Shown piece after piece: positions 17,014-27,202 of a stretch of DNA of 64,000 nt. The notes below the pieces were generated by a model. The model ran no database searches and was not told where the DNA came from. It saw nothing but the letters and a program-made list of their open reading frames with translations. Made by a program: the position numbers and the translations under genes. This DNA is from Streptomyces fagopyri. Its GTDB lineage: Bacteria; Actinomycetota; Actinomycetes; Streptomycetales; Streptomycetaceae. The number at the start of each line of letters is the position of its first letter. Positions within the stretch are counted from its first letter, which is position 1. The stretch covers positions 8,816,331-8,880,330 of the forward strand of contig NZ_CP045643.1 of assembly GCF_009498275.1 (NCBI RefSeq). Reading direction: 5' to 3'.

Positions 17014-17611
17014 ATCCCCAACCAGCTGTGGAGCGACCGTAGATCACCGGCGCCGGGGGCTTCGTCGATGGTCAGTAGATCGTGGTGTCCGTGGTGTCCC
17101 TATGGTCGGCCACGCCTCCACCTCGCCAGGAGACCACTGCCACACGTACGCGTAGAAGGACCGCTCCGTGCAGTGGACCAGTTTCGACCGCCGCCCAGTC
17201 GTCTCGCCCTTCAGGAATGGGGTCCGCCGCTCCCGCGCCGCCTCGCCAACCCGCGGAGCGAGGATGTCCGGCACCACGTGCGCGCCGGACACGCGGAGTA
17301 TGGACCCCGATAAGTCGATGTGCTTCTTCACGCGTGCATTCAATAGAACACGGACCCGGATGGGAACAGCGGTGACGAAGTACGCCTGACGCTCCTCCGC
17401 GGCCCGGACGGCTGCGGCGCTCCCCGACCGTCCCTCCGGTCATCCCATGGAGCCCCGGCGCCGGTATCGCTGCAGTCCGAGGACGAACTCGACTCCACCG
17501 TGCTTGGGAACGGCACGGGTTCTCCGCCGAGGTGCACCACTCTGGAAAGTTCGAACAGACGCAAAGGCACCAAGCGGTCTACGTCACCGAGGTTCTGGGG
17601 AATATGGCGAC

Positions 17612-18391
17612 ATGGTCGGGGGACGCAGTACGCGCACATTTCTTGTCGGAGTGGCTGGAATCGGCGGCCTTGCAGTCGTCGTTGCCACTGTGTGGGTTCT
17701 GGGAGGGGGAAAATCCGCGGTCGACTCGGTTACCCTGCTGGGCTTTCCGGTTGCCCTCGCGAGTCTGTTGGTAGCCATCGCTGGGGTCCCCGCCGCGGTG
17801 GGCGCGCTGACGCAGGGTCCAGGCGACGCTGCCGGCGCCAGAGCCTCCGCGGCGACGCTGGCCCAGCAGATTCACCAAGCCGAACAGCGCGAGTGGCTGC
17901 GCTTGGTCGGAGGGGACGCCGAACGGATCAATCTTCGCTTCACTCTGCGAACGGGCGGTCCGGGACGACCCGTCATGACCGCAGCCACCTCCGGCAGCTT
18001 GTTCGAGGAGGGGGCTGCCAGTGTGCCGGACATCGTGACCTTCTACCGGGACACGCATCCGGCGCGACTGGTCGTCACCGGCTCTCCAGGCGGTGGCAAG
18101 ACCGTCCTTGCGCTGGAACTGCTGCTCGCCCTCATCGGTAACCGGTCCGAGGGCGAAAAATACAGCAACCATCCCGACCGGGTCCGACGGTCAGCAACCC
18201 CGCATGACCATCCGACCAGACGAACAGACCTCAGCTCGCTCGTAGTTCGCATCGAGGGGTCCAGACAACAGGAAATACGGCGGCCCCGGATTTATCTCCG
18301 GGTCGTCCGGGCGTCGGTGCGGTCGCACCTATCCCGTCATTTCAGGTCCGTCCTCGGGTCCACGGCCCAGTGGTTGGTCTTGAAGGTCTGA
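17612..18391 (+). pseudogene. Truncated NACHT/STAND NTPase with N-terminal membrane segments
   Basis: From ATG 17612 the frame encodes two hydrophobic segments (TFLVGVAGIGGLAVVVATVW and LLGFPVALASLLVAIAG), a helical linker and a Walker A motif in LVVTGSPGGGKTVLALELLL. Family members continue for many hundred residues with a Walker B and a repeat domain. Here similarity stops about 25 residues after Walker A, and the frame ends inside the convergent GNAT gene. I read it as a truncated STAND NTPase. Confidence 0.65.
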
Positions 18392-18846
18392 CCGGCGAAG
18401 GTCAGGTCGGTCTCGGAGATGAAGCGGAAACCGACCGAGCGACAGATGCCGTTCGAGGCGCCGTTGTTCGTTGCCGGGAAGGCGTGCACGACTCCCCAGC
18501 GGTTCTCGATCCGAGCCTGTTCCAGAAGTGCGCGCACGGCGCGCTTGCCCAGTCCTTGCCCTTGGAACTGAGACAGAACCATCCAGCCGATCTCGGAGAC
18601 CGGTCCGTCATCGGTGGTGTGGGACCAGATGGTGACCGTCCCTGCCACCATCTCGGGGGTGGCCGGATCAGGAACGATCATTTTGAACCAGGCAAGGTCG
18701 GAGGCCGCCTGCTCGGCATCCCGGCATACCTTGGCCGCCATCTCCTCACGCGACTGGGGGCCACCTAGGTCAGCCATCATGACGGGGTCGCACCGCATCC
18801 GGACATACGCGTCGACATCGTCCGGCGATACGTTGCGCAATCTCAC
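18337..18846 (-). CDS. GNAT-family N-acetyltransferase
   Basis: 169 residues with the acetyl-CoA-binding motif A visible as VSEIGWMVLSQFQGQGLGKRAVRALL (Q/R-x-x-G-x-G/A type) and the later SNGICRSVGFRF, typical of small-molecule or protein N-acetyltransferases. It begins at a GTG at 18846 with GGAGAAG upstream. The substrate cannot be inferred. Confidence 0.88.
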   Translation of the reverse strand: MRLRNVSPDDVDAYVRMRCDPVMMADLGGPQSREEMAAKVCRDAEQAASDLAWFKMIVPDPATPEMVAGTVTIWSHTTDDGPVSEIGWMVLSQFQGQGLGKRAVRALLEQARIENRWGVVHAFPATNNGASNGICRSVGFRFISETDLTFAGQTFKTNHWAVDPRTDLK

Positions 18847-18889
18847 TGGCTTCTCCTCGCGTTCACCGAAAATCGTCGCACAGTATCGA

Positions 18890-19177
18890 TCATGCGTAAC
18901 CCCGAACGTACTCCGTGCCAGACCCGTGCCAGATGCGGGCGTTGGCGTTGCTCCGGCGCAGGTAGGAATGCAGTGCCCGGGGCTGTGCCGTGTGGTCGGG
19001 ATGGTTGGAGTCGGCGAGGGTGAGTTCCTGGTCCCTCAAGGCGTGCGCGGCTCGCGCCGTCTGGGCTCGGTTCACGGGGAGGGCATCGGCCGATGTACTG
19101 CGGCGCGGCACGGCTTGCTGCTGCGCGGACCATGCCCATTGCGCAGGGTCTGTGCAATGGGCATCTGGAACCAGCAT
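18890..19177 (-). pseudogene. C-terminal fragment of an IS630-family transposase
   Basis: The frame contains LTLADSNHPDHTAQPRALHS followed by YLRRSNANAR. This resembles the C-terminal YLRWRNANARHP segment of Streptomyces IS630-type transposases, but the sequence diverges straight after it. The catalytic DDE core is absent. Confidence 0.5.
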
Positions 19178-19246
19178 GGTGAGGTTGTCCAGTGCGGTCT
19201 CCTGGGAGGCAGGGACAGCTGTCCCGATGGCCCGGGATTTTCTCGC

Positions 19247-20750
19247 CTACAGCTTCAGGGCGTACAGCGTGGAGCTGTCTATGCCCTTGCTCGGGTCGGC
19301 ACCGAGGGCGTAGAGCATCCCGTTGGCAGCCACAGGTGAGAGAAAGGCGTGGTCGGTCGCATACCTCCACCGTTCCTGGCCGTTCGCGGTGGACACCGCG
19401 TACAGACCGTGAACGCTGGCTACATACACGGTGTCGTTGCCCACCACGGGCGAACTGAACAGACCACCGTCGGCGGTCACGCCCCCGTCGATGGTGAGGT
19501 TCCACCGTTCCTCGGCGTTCGCGGTGTCCACCGCGTACAGCTTGCCGTCCACACTGCCGAAGTATGCAATCCCGTTGACCACCGCCGGAGGCGCCTGTAC
19601 CTCGTCGCCGGCCTTGAAAGCCCAACGACTGTCGCCCGAAGCGGCATCCCGCGCATACAGGGTGTCGTCCGTGCTGCCGAAGTACACCACCCCCTCGACA
19701 ACGTGCACGGACGATACCAAGGCGCCGTCTGCGTCGAACGTCCACCGCTTCGCACCAGTGGCAGCGTCCCGCGCGTACAGATTTCCGTTTCCGACGTACA
19801 CCACACCGCCTGCAACAGTCGGCGCAGTGGCCTCTCCACTACCGGTGTCGAAATGCCACCGCGCTTTCCCGGTCACGGTGTCCACCGCGTACAGGATGCC
19901 GGCCACGGTGCTGATGTAGACGAGGCCGTCAGCCACGGTCGGCGGCTGCATCAGAGGTCCGCCCGCGTCGAACACCCACCGCCGCTTTCCGCTCGCGGCA
20001 TCTACCGCGTACAGGTTGCCGTCCACGCTGGTGGAGTACACCACTTCGGCAGCGACCGTCGGGGGTGAACCCCATCCGTCGGTATCTGAAGAGGACGGAA
20101 GAAAAACCGCCTGTTCCGAACTTCCACCGCTCCTTGCCGGTCGTGGCGTCGACTGCGTGGAGGTGCTTGTCCATGCTGTCGAAGTAGGCCACCCCGTCGA
20201 CAACGGTCGGTGTCATGCCCTTGTTGAACTTCCACCGTTCCTCCGGTGCGGAGGAACCGTCCTGCACGGACTTGGATTCTCCGCCGGAACCGTCGTTGAA
20301 GTTATTGATGATGTTGACGGTGCCGATCGATCCGAGGACAAGCAGCAGGGCCACGGCGACCGCGGCGATGGCGAGAACGATGTACGAGCCCTGCGTCTTG
20401 TGGATGGTGAGCGGCCCGATGTTGATGGTGCCGCTCACCTTGCTGTCGTGGACCGTCAAGGTATTGACGTGCGCGTCCCCGCCGGCCTTGACGGTCGGCA
20501 GCACCGCGACTTCAAGCTGACGGGCGAACCCCGCATTGCCCGCGATCTCGTCTGTCAGGAGGGTCCGTAACTGCTGCGGCTCTTCCCCCAGCCGAGCCAG
20601 GGCCGCGCGCCCCTCCTCCGACCCGCCAAGCCGATCCCGAACGAGCCGAACGACATCTTCACCCGCCGCAATCCCCACGCTGGTACCGGCGCCCGTCGCC
20701 AGCCCGGACATGATCTGTACGGCGATATCCGCAAGGTTGCCCGGTTCCAT
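19247..20750 (-). pseudogene. Membrane-anchored PQQ-type beta-propeller protein, frameshifted
   Basis: The N-terminal frame (from ATG 20750) encodes an Ala/Glu-rich helical domain, a segment HVNTLTVHDSKVSGTINIG, a membrane helix (YIVLAIAAVAVALLLVLG) and the first blades. Later blades (GNLYAVDAASGKRRWVFDAG and six or seven more with the YAVD-x-x-(T/S)G-x-x-RW signature) are in another frame down to 19247. The shift lies between about 20085 and 20110, near a T-run. Restoring it gives one protein of about 500 residues. The blades would sit outside the membrane; ligand unknown. Confidence 0.75.
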
Positions 20751-21291
20751 CCCCCATGCCCCTGTCCCGTGCCCTCGGGTGACTCCGCAGACCCCTTGCC
20801 CCTCCACTCGTCGCATCAATCACATAATTGAATGGCACCCATTGGGCACCGCCCCCGAAGACACGAGCGACCCAACGATTGGGTCGATGGTCGGGCTCCG
20901 GTGACGCCCGGCCGGTGCGCAGCCCTCGATGCGCAAAGGATTCGGTCCGGGAACCAGGGTTGCGCAGTGGGCGCGGTCTGCTGCGCACTGGCTGCGCAGC
21001 GTCTCAGTCGGACGCGTCGCCCGGCTTGGCTTCCGGTCGGCAGAAGCCGCAGGTCTCGATGTACTGGGTGTCTCGGGCGGCGGCGCGGATGGGCTGGGGA
21101 GATCGGCGGTTGCTGCAGTCACCCACACCGAGCCCGCCCAGGAATTCGGTCCCGAGCATGCACCGCCTCGACCGGTAGCCGCGACCGCGGGCAACCACCG
21201 GGTGGACCCCGTGCTGCGCGCCGACCAGGGCGATGCCTGCGCGAACGCCGCCCTGGAGCGGATCAGCGCTCGGGCGGTCGAGGTCCACGGG
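20751..21291. other. Gap upstream of the beta-propeller gene
   Basis: No recognisable gene. It contains repeated TGCGCA-type words (20935-21000) but no clear palindrome or promoter. Confidence 0.35.
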
Positions 21292-21615
21292 ATGGCCGCT
21301 CGCTACGCCTCTGACCTGCCTGTGGCCGATGTCGCCGACGAGGCCATGCGCCAGGCCGTGGCTGCGCCAGGACTAGCCGCCGCTGCTCTCCAACTCCTTG
21401 CCTCTGACGAGGCGCTGGGCCTGACCCCTGAGCAGCAGATGTACATGTGGGAGCGTGCTGCCGAACTCGATCTCGCGGTGGTCGAAGACCTCACTGGCAC
21501 TCACACAATGCCGGCAGAGGACGTCGTGCTGCAGAGCCTTGGTGCGCGAAGGGGTAGAGGCTCGGCCAGCGAACCAACTCAGCCCTGGCGCGCAACTGGG
21601 GTGAGGACGTCGTGA
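21292..21615 (+). CDS. Possible hypothetical protein or fragment
   Basis: A frame from ATG 21292 encodes a helical sequence, MAARYASDLPVADVADEAM then EQQMYMWERAAELDLAVVED, of ordinary composition, about 107 residues. It is not recognised, and the frame stays open upstream to 20929, so it may be the tail of a truncated gene. Confidence 0.3.
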   Translation: MAARYASDLPVADVADEAMRQAVAAPGLAAAALQLLASDEALGLTPEQQMYMWERAAELDLAVVEDLTGTHTMPAEDVVLQSLGARRGRGSASEPTQPWRATGVRTS

Positions 21616-22089
21616 GTTCGCAAAGCTCGTGATGACGGGCTCGGAGTGACGGTGAAGACTGGCTCAGCGGTCGTTCACGCACGCGGGACGTTGGGCCGTG
21701 TCGGGCTGCCGAGGGACACCCTGGTCACAGTGCTGCTCCTCAACGTGGCAGCACTGAGCAGTGCTGCAGACCGTGTCGACTCCAGGTATTCAACCACTTC
21801 TCGGAGCCGACGATCGGTGGTTCGGGTGACGCGATGCCAACAGGGTCGCGTATCCGGCGGGGAGACCCCGGCCGCAAGGCGTGAAGCACCTGTGGCGGAT
21901 CTGTGAGCGACGACACACGCCAGATTTACTTGCAGAGTCAAGTGAATGCGCTACGGTCCTGCCTGGCCTTGATCGATTGTCAACTACCCCTGCCAGTGGC
22001 GGCGTTGGCGGCAGTTCGCGGCAGCCACCTCCCACCGCAGGTCAAAAAGCAAGGCCACGGTACACACCAAGGGCTCTGCCCTACTCAGC
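21616..22089. other. Gap before the protease-cytolysin gene
   Basis: No supported gene. It should carry the promoter of the 1531-residue gene, but I cannot pick out a convincing -35/-10 pair. Confidence 0.35.
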
Positions 22090-25000
22090 GTGCTCCGAGT
22101 CATCCGGAGCCATCATCAGGGAAGTCAGTTGCGACAAGAGTTCCTCCGAAGAGGCTGGTACACAGCCGGCGCTGGCCTGGTCGCCGGTGTAGCGGGGCTG
22201 GTCTCGGCGCTGGCCGCCGTGCAGCTCGCCCTGCGCGTCGTCACCGCGCACAGCAGTGCATATTTTGACGTTCTCGTAGCCAAGCATCTCGCCCCGGACA
22301 TCTCGGGCACCGTGGCTGCGCTCGTTGCCGGTTCCGGGGTGCCGGTCGAATGGCGCATGGCGCCCTTCTCAGGCTCCATCACAGCCCCCTGGGTATTCGA
22401 GCACCGCTCTGAGCTGCTCCTGATAGGAATCGGCCCGCTCCTCGGTACCGCTGCGCTCGGGTGGTTCGTTGCCGCCACCGCCCGCGCCCTTGCCTTCCCG
22501 AAGTGGCCGCTGCTGGCCGCCTCGGCGGGTTCCTACGCCGCCCTCGCGGGTATCGCTCAGGTGGCGACCAGTGACCCTGGCTCGACTGCGGCGATGGAGC
22601 TGTCGACATCGACCGCCTGGGCGGTCGCCGCGGCGGCCGGCTGGGCACTGGCAGTCGGCGGTGCCATCGTGCGCTTCTACCCGGCAGCGGGGCAGCGTTC
22701 GCCTCGGGACGCAGGAGCCGCGCGACAGCGGGCCGTACGGGCGACGGCGGTCACAGCCGCGGTAGCGGTGGTCGCCTCGGTGCTGTCCGCAACTACTGCG
22801 ACAGCGGCACCCGCGCACCCGCGACCGCTGCCGAAGTGGCGGGCTTCAGGGGTCAGTGACGCCCTGAAGAAGCTCCAGCGTGAGTCCGGCCACAAGCTCC
22901 ACGTGACCAGCAACCCGCAGACGGGTACTCCTTCGACGCTGGGCAGCCTGCGCAGCCGGCTGACGGGGCGTGATGTTCCGGCGTGGCTTCACACGCACGC
23001 GAAGCTGTTCGGCGTCACGGACACTGACGGCATGCTGTCGACGGTCACCGGCCGCGTCCAACTGCCGGACTCTACCGGCGCCCACCACGTCTGGTACGAC
23101 CAGTCGATCCACGGCGTGCCGGTGTACAACGCGCGGCTGGGAGTGCACCTGGACCGCGGCAACACCGCGGTGACCGCCGTCACCAACGGGCTGCGCCCTG
23201 ACCTGATCCCCCCGGCCTCGACGGTCCCGACGGTCGGTCGGAAGGCCGCTGTCGCAGTCGCGGGCAAGGCAATGCGGCATGCCAAAACGGTCGCATCTCC
23301 CTCGCTGGTGGTGTACCCCGGTTCGCCGAAGCAGGGATTCAAGAGCCCCTCGGCCCTGACCTGGCAAGTCGATCTGATGGACCAGAGCGGGTTCAGCGAG
23401 CGGATCTTCGTCGATGCTCTGCACACGGGAGTCATCGTCGGTGTCCAGCCGCTCACCGAGACGGCCACGGCAGCAGTTCCCGACCCGCCGAGGGCGCTGC
23501 TGCAGAACGCCACCCGTGATGACCTGACATGGCAGCCCGACCTCGACTACGACACCAACAGCTGCTATAACGTCCCGGCGATCGGTCCCGACGGCACCTT
23601 TTCCGAGGGCCTCGACCACAACAATACGACCTCCTCGGCCGACTGCCGGGACCAGTCCGATCTGGACAACACCAACGCGTACTCCCGGCAACGGTGCAAC
23701 TCCGGATGGTGTGTCTACCTCTACGACTACTACTTCGAGAAGGACGTGGCAGTCGAGAACGTCGCCGACGCCGGAGGGCACGTCCACGACTGGGAGCACA
23801 TCGCGGTCTGGGTGAAGGACCACCAGGCACAGTACGTCTCCACATCCGCACATGGCGAGTACCACGTTCACCCGGCCAGCGAGGTCCGGTGGGACGGCAC
23901 CCATCCCAAGGTCGTCTACCAAAAGGAGGGCGGCACGACCCATGATTTCCGCCTCGCCAACGCCAACGACGAACCGCCGGAGAACCATTACCACAACTGG
24001 CGCCGTTCGACGCTCGTCTCCTACAACGGCTTCCCCAGTGGACTGCGGGACAAGCTCTACGTCCACAACTTTGACCACGCGTCGATGGGGACCAAGGACT
24101 CGGCGTTCGCTGACAACCTCGGCAAAGCCATCCCGATCACGCTGAACCCGCCCGGGCAGCTCTTCCCGTTCGACTTCGACCGTGACGAGGGCTCACCGGG
24201 CAACCTGGGCCTGGACCGCAGGGTCTGGGACATGAAGAACCAGCAAAACTACTTCGCAGCCCAACAGGTGAGAACGGAGGGCGCCGCACCCAGTCACGAC
24301 AACGACGCGGACGACGCATACGACCAGAGCGGCGTGGTCTACAACTTTTTCAAGAACAAATTCGGACGCAACAGCATAGACGGCAGCGGCATGGCCCTGC
24401 AGTCATATGTGCACTACAGCACGAACTATATAAACGCGAACTGGAACGGCGCGTACATGACGTACGGCGACGGCATGCTGTCCCAGGACGTCTCCGGCCA
24501 CGAAATGACGCACGGCATCACCCAGAACACCGCAGGCCTCCAGTACTCATTCCAGTCCGGGGCACTGAACGAGAGCATTTCCGACTTCTTCGGGGAAATG
24601 ACCGAGCGAGCGGCAAAGGGACAGAATGACTGGCTGGTAGGTTCCAACATGAAGGTGCATGCACCTTTCCGATCCATGGCCGACCCCGCTGCCTACGGTC
24701 AACCGGCAAGCATGGGCCAGTACGAAGCGACCTGCCTGGACAACGGCGGTGTCCACAAGAACAGCGGAATACCGAACCACGCGTTCTACCGCATGTCCGC
24801 ACTCATGGGCCCCGACACCACCACCAACATCGTGTGGAGGGCCCTGACGCAGTACCTCTCCCCGACGTCGACGTTCGCCGACGCTGAGACGGCCATGGTG
24901 ACCGCCGCCTCGGACCTCTACGGCGGGACTTCCCTCCAGACCTCCGTCACCAACAGCGTCTGGACGAGCGACGCCGGAATCACACCCAGCACCCCAGACA

Positions 25001-26685
25001 CGCGGCCTACAGAATGCGCCGGCGGCATCATCAGCTGCTCGACTCTCGGACAGATCTACGAAAACTCCGGGGCGCTGAAAGCCGACGGTGCTGCGCTCGA
25101 GGACGTGGCCGGTTCGCTGATTCACATGTACGAGATCGGCACCATCACCGATTCCCCTGCCGTCACCTATTACGAAAAGCTCTTCCTCGACAACCGGAGT
25201 GATGTCGACCGTGCGCTGCATCTCCAGGGCCCGCTCCTGGACCAGTTCGTGCAGACGGTCCAGGCATGGTCACCCGTGTTCAAGGCGGTAGGCACGGACA
25301 AGGCCGACACGGTCATCATGACCCAGGCCCAGATCGACTCGGCCGGCGCCCTCATCGACGCGATGGTCACCGCCGCCAATGAGCAAGGCAAAACTCATCT
25401 GGCCCAGCTGCTCCCCGAAGAGTGGGGCAGAATCGGAGCACAGCACTTGGTGGGCCTCAGCGTCACCGGAGGCATCCACTACCTCGACACCGTCGTCGGA
25501 CAGGTGCCCACTCCCACACCTGGACAGGCCGCACCGTCGCTGGCCTCGACCTTCAACAACGTGTCGGTCACCCAGGACACCGCAACGGACGCCGGTGACT
25601 TCGACGGCGGCGGGGCAAGCCTTTCTGCGCAAGCACTCGCCAAGGCGGGTGTCACCCCGGGTTCGAAGGTTTCTCATGGCGGCTTGGCCCTGGACTGGCC
25701 TGCCACCGCGGGCAGCGGCAGGCCGGACAACACCGTCGCCAACGGGCAGACCATCACCCTCAACGGCACCAGCGACACCCTCGGTTTCCTGGTGTCGGCG
25801 AGTTACGGACCGGCCGGCGGCAAGGGATACGTCTTCTACTCGGACGGCACCAGTCAGCAGTACAGTCTGAGCAGCCCCGACTGGTTCGGCGGTGACGGCG
25901 ACGTCGCCGTCAGCACCTCCTACCAGAACCGCTACGGCAACGAGACCTACCAGGGCTCGGCGTACGTGTACTACGTCGGGGTGCCGCTGCAGTCCGGCAA
26001 GACACCGGTCAGCGTCCAGCTGCCCGACGTCGGCGCCGCAGCCGCAGAGCACAAACCCACCCTGCACATCCACTCCATGGGACTGGGCAAAGCCGCGACC
26101 GACCTGGAATCGGCGTTCAACAACGTGGCCGTCACTCAGGACAACGGCACCGACCTCGGTGACTTCGACGGCGGCGGGGCCAGCTTCTCCGCGCAGGCAC
26201 TCGCCGCTGCGGGAGTCACCGCGGGCTCCACCGCCACCCACGCGGGTCTGACCCTCACCTGGCCCTCCACGGCCGGTAAGGCCGACACCAGTGGCCTCGG
26301 CTCCTTTGGCGAGCCGGACAACGCTGTCGCCTCAGGCCAGACCATCGCGGTCGATCAACCCCAGGGCAACACCCTCGGTTTCCTGGTCTCGGCAAGCTAC
26401 GGACCGGCCGGGGGAGAAGGGACCGTACGCTACTCCGACGGCACGAGCCAGAAGTTCAGCCTGAGCAGCCCCGACTGGTTCGGCGGTGACGGCGACGTCG
26501 CCGTCAGCACCTCCTACCAGAACCGCTACGGCAACGAGACCTACCAGGGCTCGGCGTACGTGTACTACGTCGGGGTGTCGCTGCAGTCCGGCAAGACACC
26601 GGTCAGCGTCCAGCTGCCCGACGTCAGCGCCGCAGCCGCAGAGCACAAACCCACCCTGCACGTCTTTGCCATGACCCGCGGCTGA
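22090..26685 (+). CDS. NPP1/NLP cytolysin-M4 metalloprotease fusion with N-terminal membrane segments
   Basis: 1531 residues. Residues ~20-210 hold several hydrophobic helices. Residues ~214-242 (RATAVTAAVAVVASVLSATT) look like a signal peptide, so the upstream helices may belong to a fused membrane domain. Residues ~255-460 resemble the FTP/PepSY propeptide of M4 proteases. Residues ~470-690 form an NPP1 (NLP) domain with the metal-binding heptapeptide GHVHDWE at 563-569 and YVSTSAHGEY. Residues ~715-965 form the thermolysin-like domain: HEMTH at 804-808 and NESISD with Glu828 as third zinc ligand. Two ~185-residue C-terminal repeats (about 1153-1335 and 1342-1531) resemble modules found on secreted glycoside hydrolases. 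NLPs permeabilise eudicot membranes by binding sphingolipids; the protease could mature or release the cytolysin. The GTG start is uncertain. Confidence 0.85.
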   Translation: MLRVIRSHHQGSQLRQEFLRRGWYTAGAGLVAGVAGLVSALAAVQLALRVVTAHSSAYFDVLVAKHLAPDISGTVAALVAGSGVPVEWRMAPFSGSITAPWVFEHRSELLLIGIGPLLGTAALGWFVAATARALAFPKWPLLAASAGSYAALAGIAQVATSDPGSTAAMELSTSTAWAVAAAAGWALAVGGAIVRFYPAAGQRSPRDAGAARQRAVRATAVTAAVAVVASVLSATTATAAPAHPRPLPKWRASGVSDALKKLQRESGHKLHVTSNPQTGTPSTLGSLRSRLTGRDVPAWLHTHAKLFGVTDTDGMLSTVTGRVQLPDSTGAHHVWYDQSIHGVPVYNARLGVHLDRGNTAVTAVTNGLRPDLIPPASTVPTVGRKAAVAVAGKAMRHAKTVASPSLVVYPGSPKQGFKSPSALTWQVDLMDQSGFSERIFVDALHTGVIVGVQPLTETATAAVPDPPRALLQNATRDDLTWQPDLDYDTNSCYNVPAIGPDGTFSEGLDHNNTTSSADCRDQSDLDNTNAYSRQRCNSGWCVYLYDYYFEKDVAVENVADAGGHVHDWEHIAVWVKDHQAQYVSTSAHGEYHVHPASEVRWDGTHPKVVYQKEGGTTHDFRLANANDEPPENHYHNWRRSTLVSYNGFPSGLRDKLYVHNFDHASMGTKDSAFADNLGKAIPITLNPPGQLFPFDFDRDEGSPGNLGLDRRVWDMKNQQNYFAAQQVRTEGAAPSHDNDADDAYDQSGVVYNFFKNKFGRNSIDGSGMALQSYVHYSTNYINANWNGAYMTYGDGMLSQDVSGHEMTHGITQNTAGLQYSFQSGALNESISDFFGEMTERAAKGQNDWLVGSNMKVHAPFRSMADPAAYGQPASMGQYEATCLDNGGVHKNSGIPNHAFYRMSALMGPDTTTNIVWRALTQYLSPTSTFADAETAMVTAASDLYGGTSLQTSVTNSVWTSDAGITPSTPDTRPTECAGGIISCSTLGQIYENSGALKADGAALEDVAGSLIHMYEIGTITDSPAVTYYEKLFLDNRSDVDRALHLQGPLLDQFVQTVQAWSPVFKAVGTDKADTVIMTQAQIDSAGALIDAMVTAANEQGKTHLAQLLPEEWGRIGAQHLVGLSVTGGIHYLDTVVGQVPTPTPGQAAPSLASTFNNVSVTQDTATDAGDFDGGGASLSAQALAKAGVTPGSKVSHGGLALDWPATAGSGRPDNTVANGQTITLNGTSDTLGFLVSASYGPAGGKGYVFYSDGTSQQYSLSSPDWFGGDGDVAVSTSYQNRYGNETYQGSAYVYYVGVPLQSGKTPVSVQLPDVGAAAAEHKPTLHIHSMGLGKAATDLESAFNNVAVTQDNGTDLGDFDGGGASFSAQALAAAGVTAGSTATHAGLTLTWPSTAGKADTSGLGSFGEPDNAVASGQTIAVDQPQGNTLGFLVSASYGPAGGEGTVRYSDGTSQKFSLSSPDWFGGDGDVAVSTSYQNRYGNETYQGSAYVYYVGVSLQSGKTPVSVQLPDVSAAAAEHKPTLHVFAMTRG
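25867..26067 (+). repeat. Near-identical internal repeat, copy 1
   Basis: 201 bases encoding LSSPDWFGGDGDVAVSTSYQ and the following residues in the first C-terminal module. It differs from 26461-26661 at only about two positions, while the preceding parts of the two modules have diverged much more. Confidence 0.85.
26461..26661 (+). repeat. Near-identical internal repeat, copy 2
   Basis: The second copy of the 201-base segment, offset by exactly 594 bases from copy 1, in the last C-terminal module of the same protein. Confidence 0.85.
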
Positions 26686-26712
26686 CGACCAGCCAGTAGG
26701 ACAGCTCACCCT

Positions 26713-26751
26713 GTCGGGGCCAGCCGAGTGTGATCCTCGGCCGGCCCCGAC
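26713..26751. terminator. Terminator hairpin after the protease-cytolysin gene
   Basis: GTCGGGGCC-A-GCCGAG pairs with CTCGGC-C-GGCCCCGAC: a 16-base stem with one mismatch and a seven-base loop, 28 bases after the stop codon. Confidence 0.75.
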
Positions 26752-26864
26752 CCGTGTCGGCCCGCCCAGCGTGATCTGGCTGGGTGATCGGCACCAGTGC
26801 TGGAGGACGCTGTGCGCCGACGGCCGCCGGATGCCGGCGCCTGTTCCGCCGGGCGCGGGCTGGG

Positions 26865-27005
26865 TCAGAAGGGCGGGTCGTCGGTGTAGCCGCCCGACCA
26901 GCGTTCGGCTCGCAGCCTTGCCCAGTGCTTCCGGACTGCGACGTCGTCCGCGTTCTCCAGGCCGCTGATGTCGTGACCCCACTCTTTCAGCGCGGTGGAT
27001 TCCAG
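26865..27005 (-). pseudogene. C-terminal piece of an unknown gene cut by the IS30 element
   Basis: The minus-strand frame reads ESTALKEWGHDISGLENADD then VAVRKHWARLRAERWSGGYT and DDPPF before a stop. It is well-formed coding sequence in look, and it is cut off at its N-terminal side exactly where the IS30-family end lies. The family is not recognised. I could not identify the matching N-terminal part beyond 29606. Confidence 0.5.
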
Positions 27006-27025
27006 CGATCATCGCAACACGGTGA

Positions 27026-27190
27026 TCATTCCAGTGTTGCGACGAGCTTAGCGAAGAGGTTCGCGGGGGTCTGCCAGCCGAGGGTCCTGCGGGGGCGGCT
27101 GTTGAGTTCGGCGGCGACGAAGGCGAGGTCCTCTGCGCTGAAGATGGACAGGTCGGTGCTCTTCGGAAAGTACTGCCGGAGCAGGCCGTT
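27026..27190 (-). pseudogene. C-terminal part of the split IS30 transposase
   Basis: Reads NGLLRQYFPKSTDLSIFSAE then DLAFVAAELNSRPRRTLGWQ and TPANLFAKLVATLE. This is the conserved C-terminus of IS30 transposases, including the third catalytic region, and it continues directly from the NENT at the end of the 28511-29572 portion. Confidence 0.9.
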
Positions 27191-27202
27191 GACGCTTCTA
27201 TG

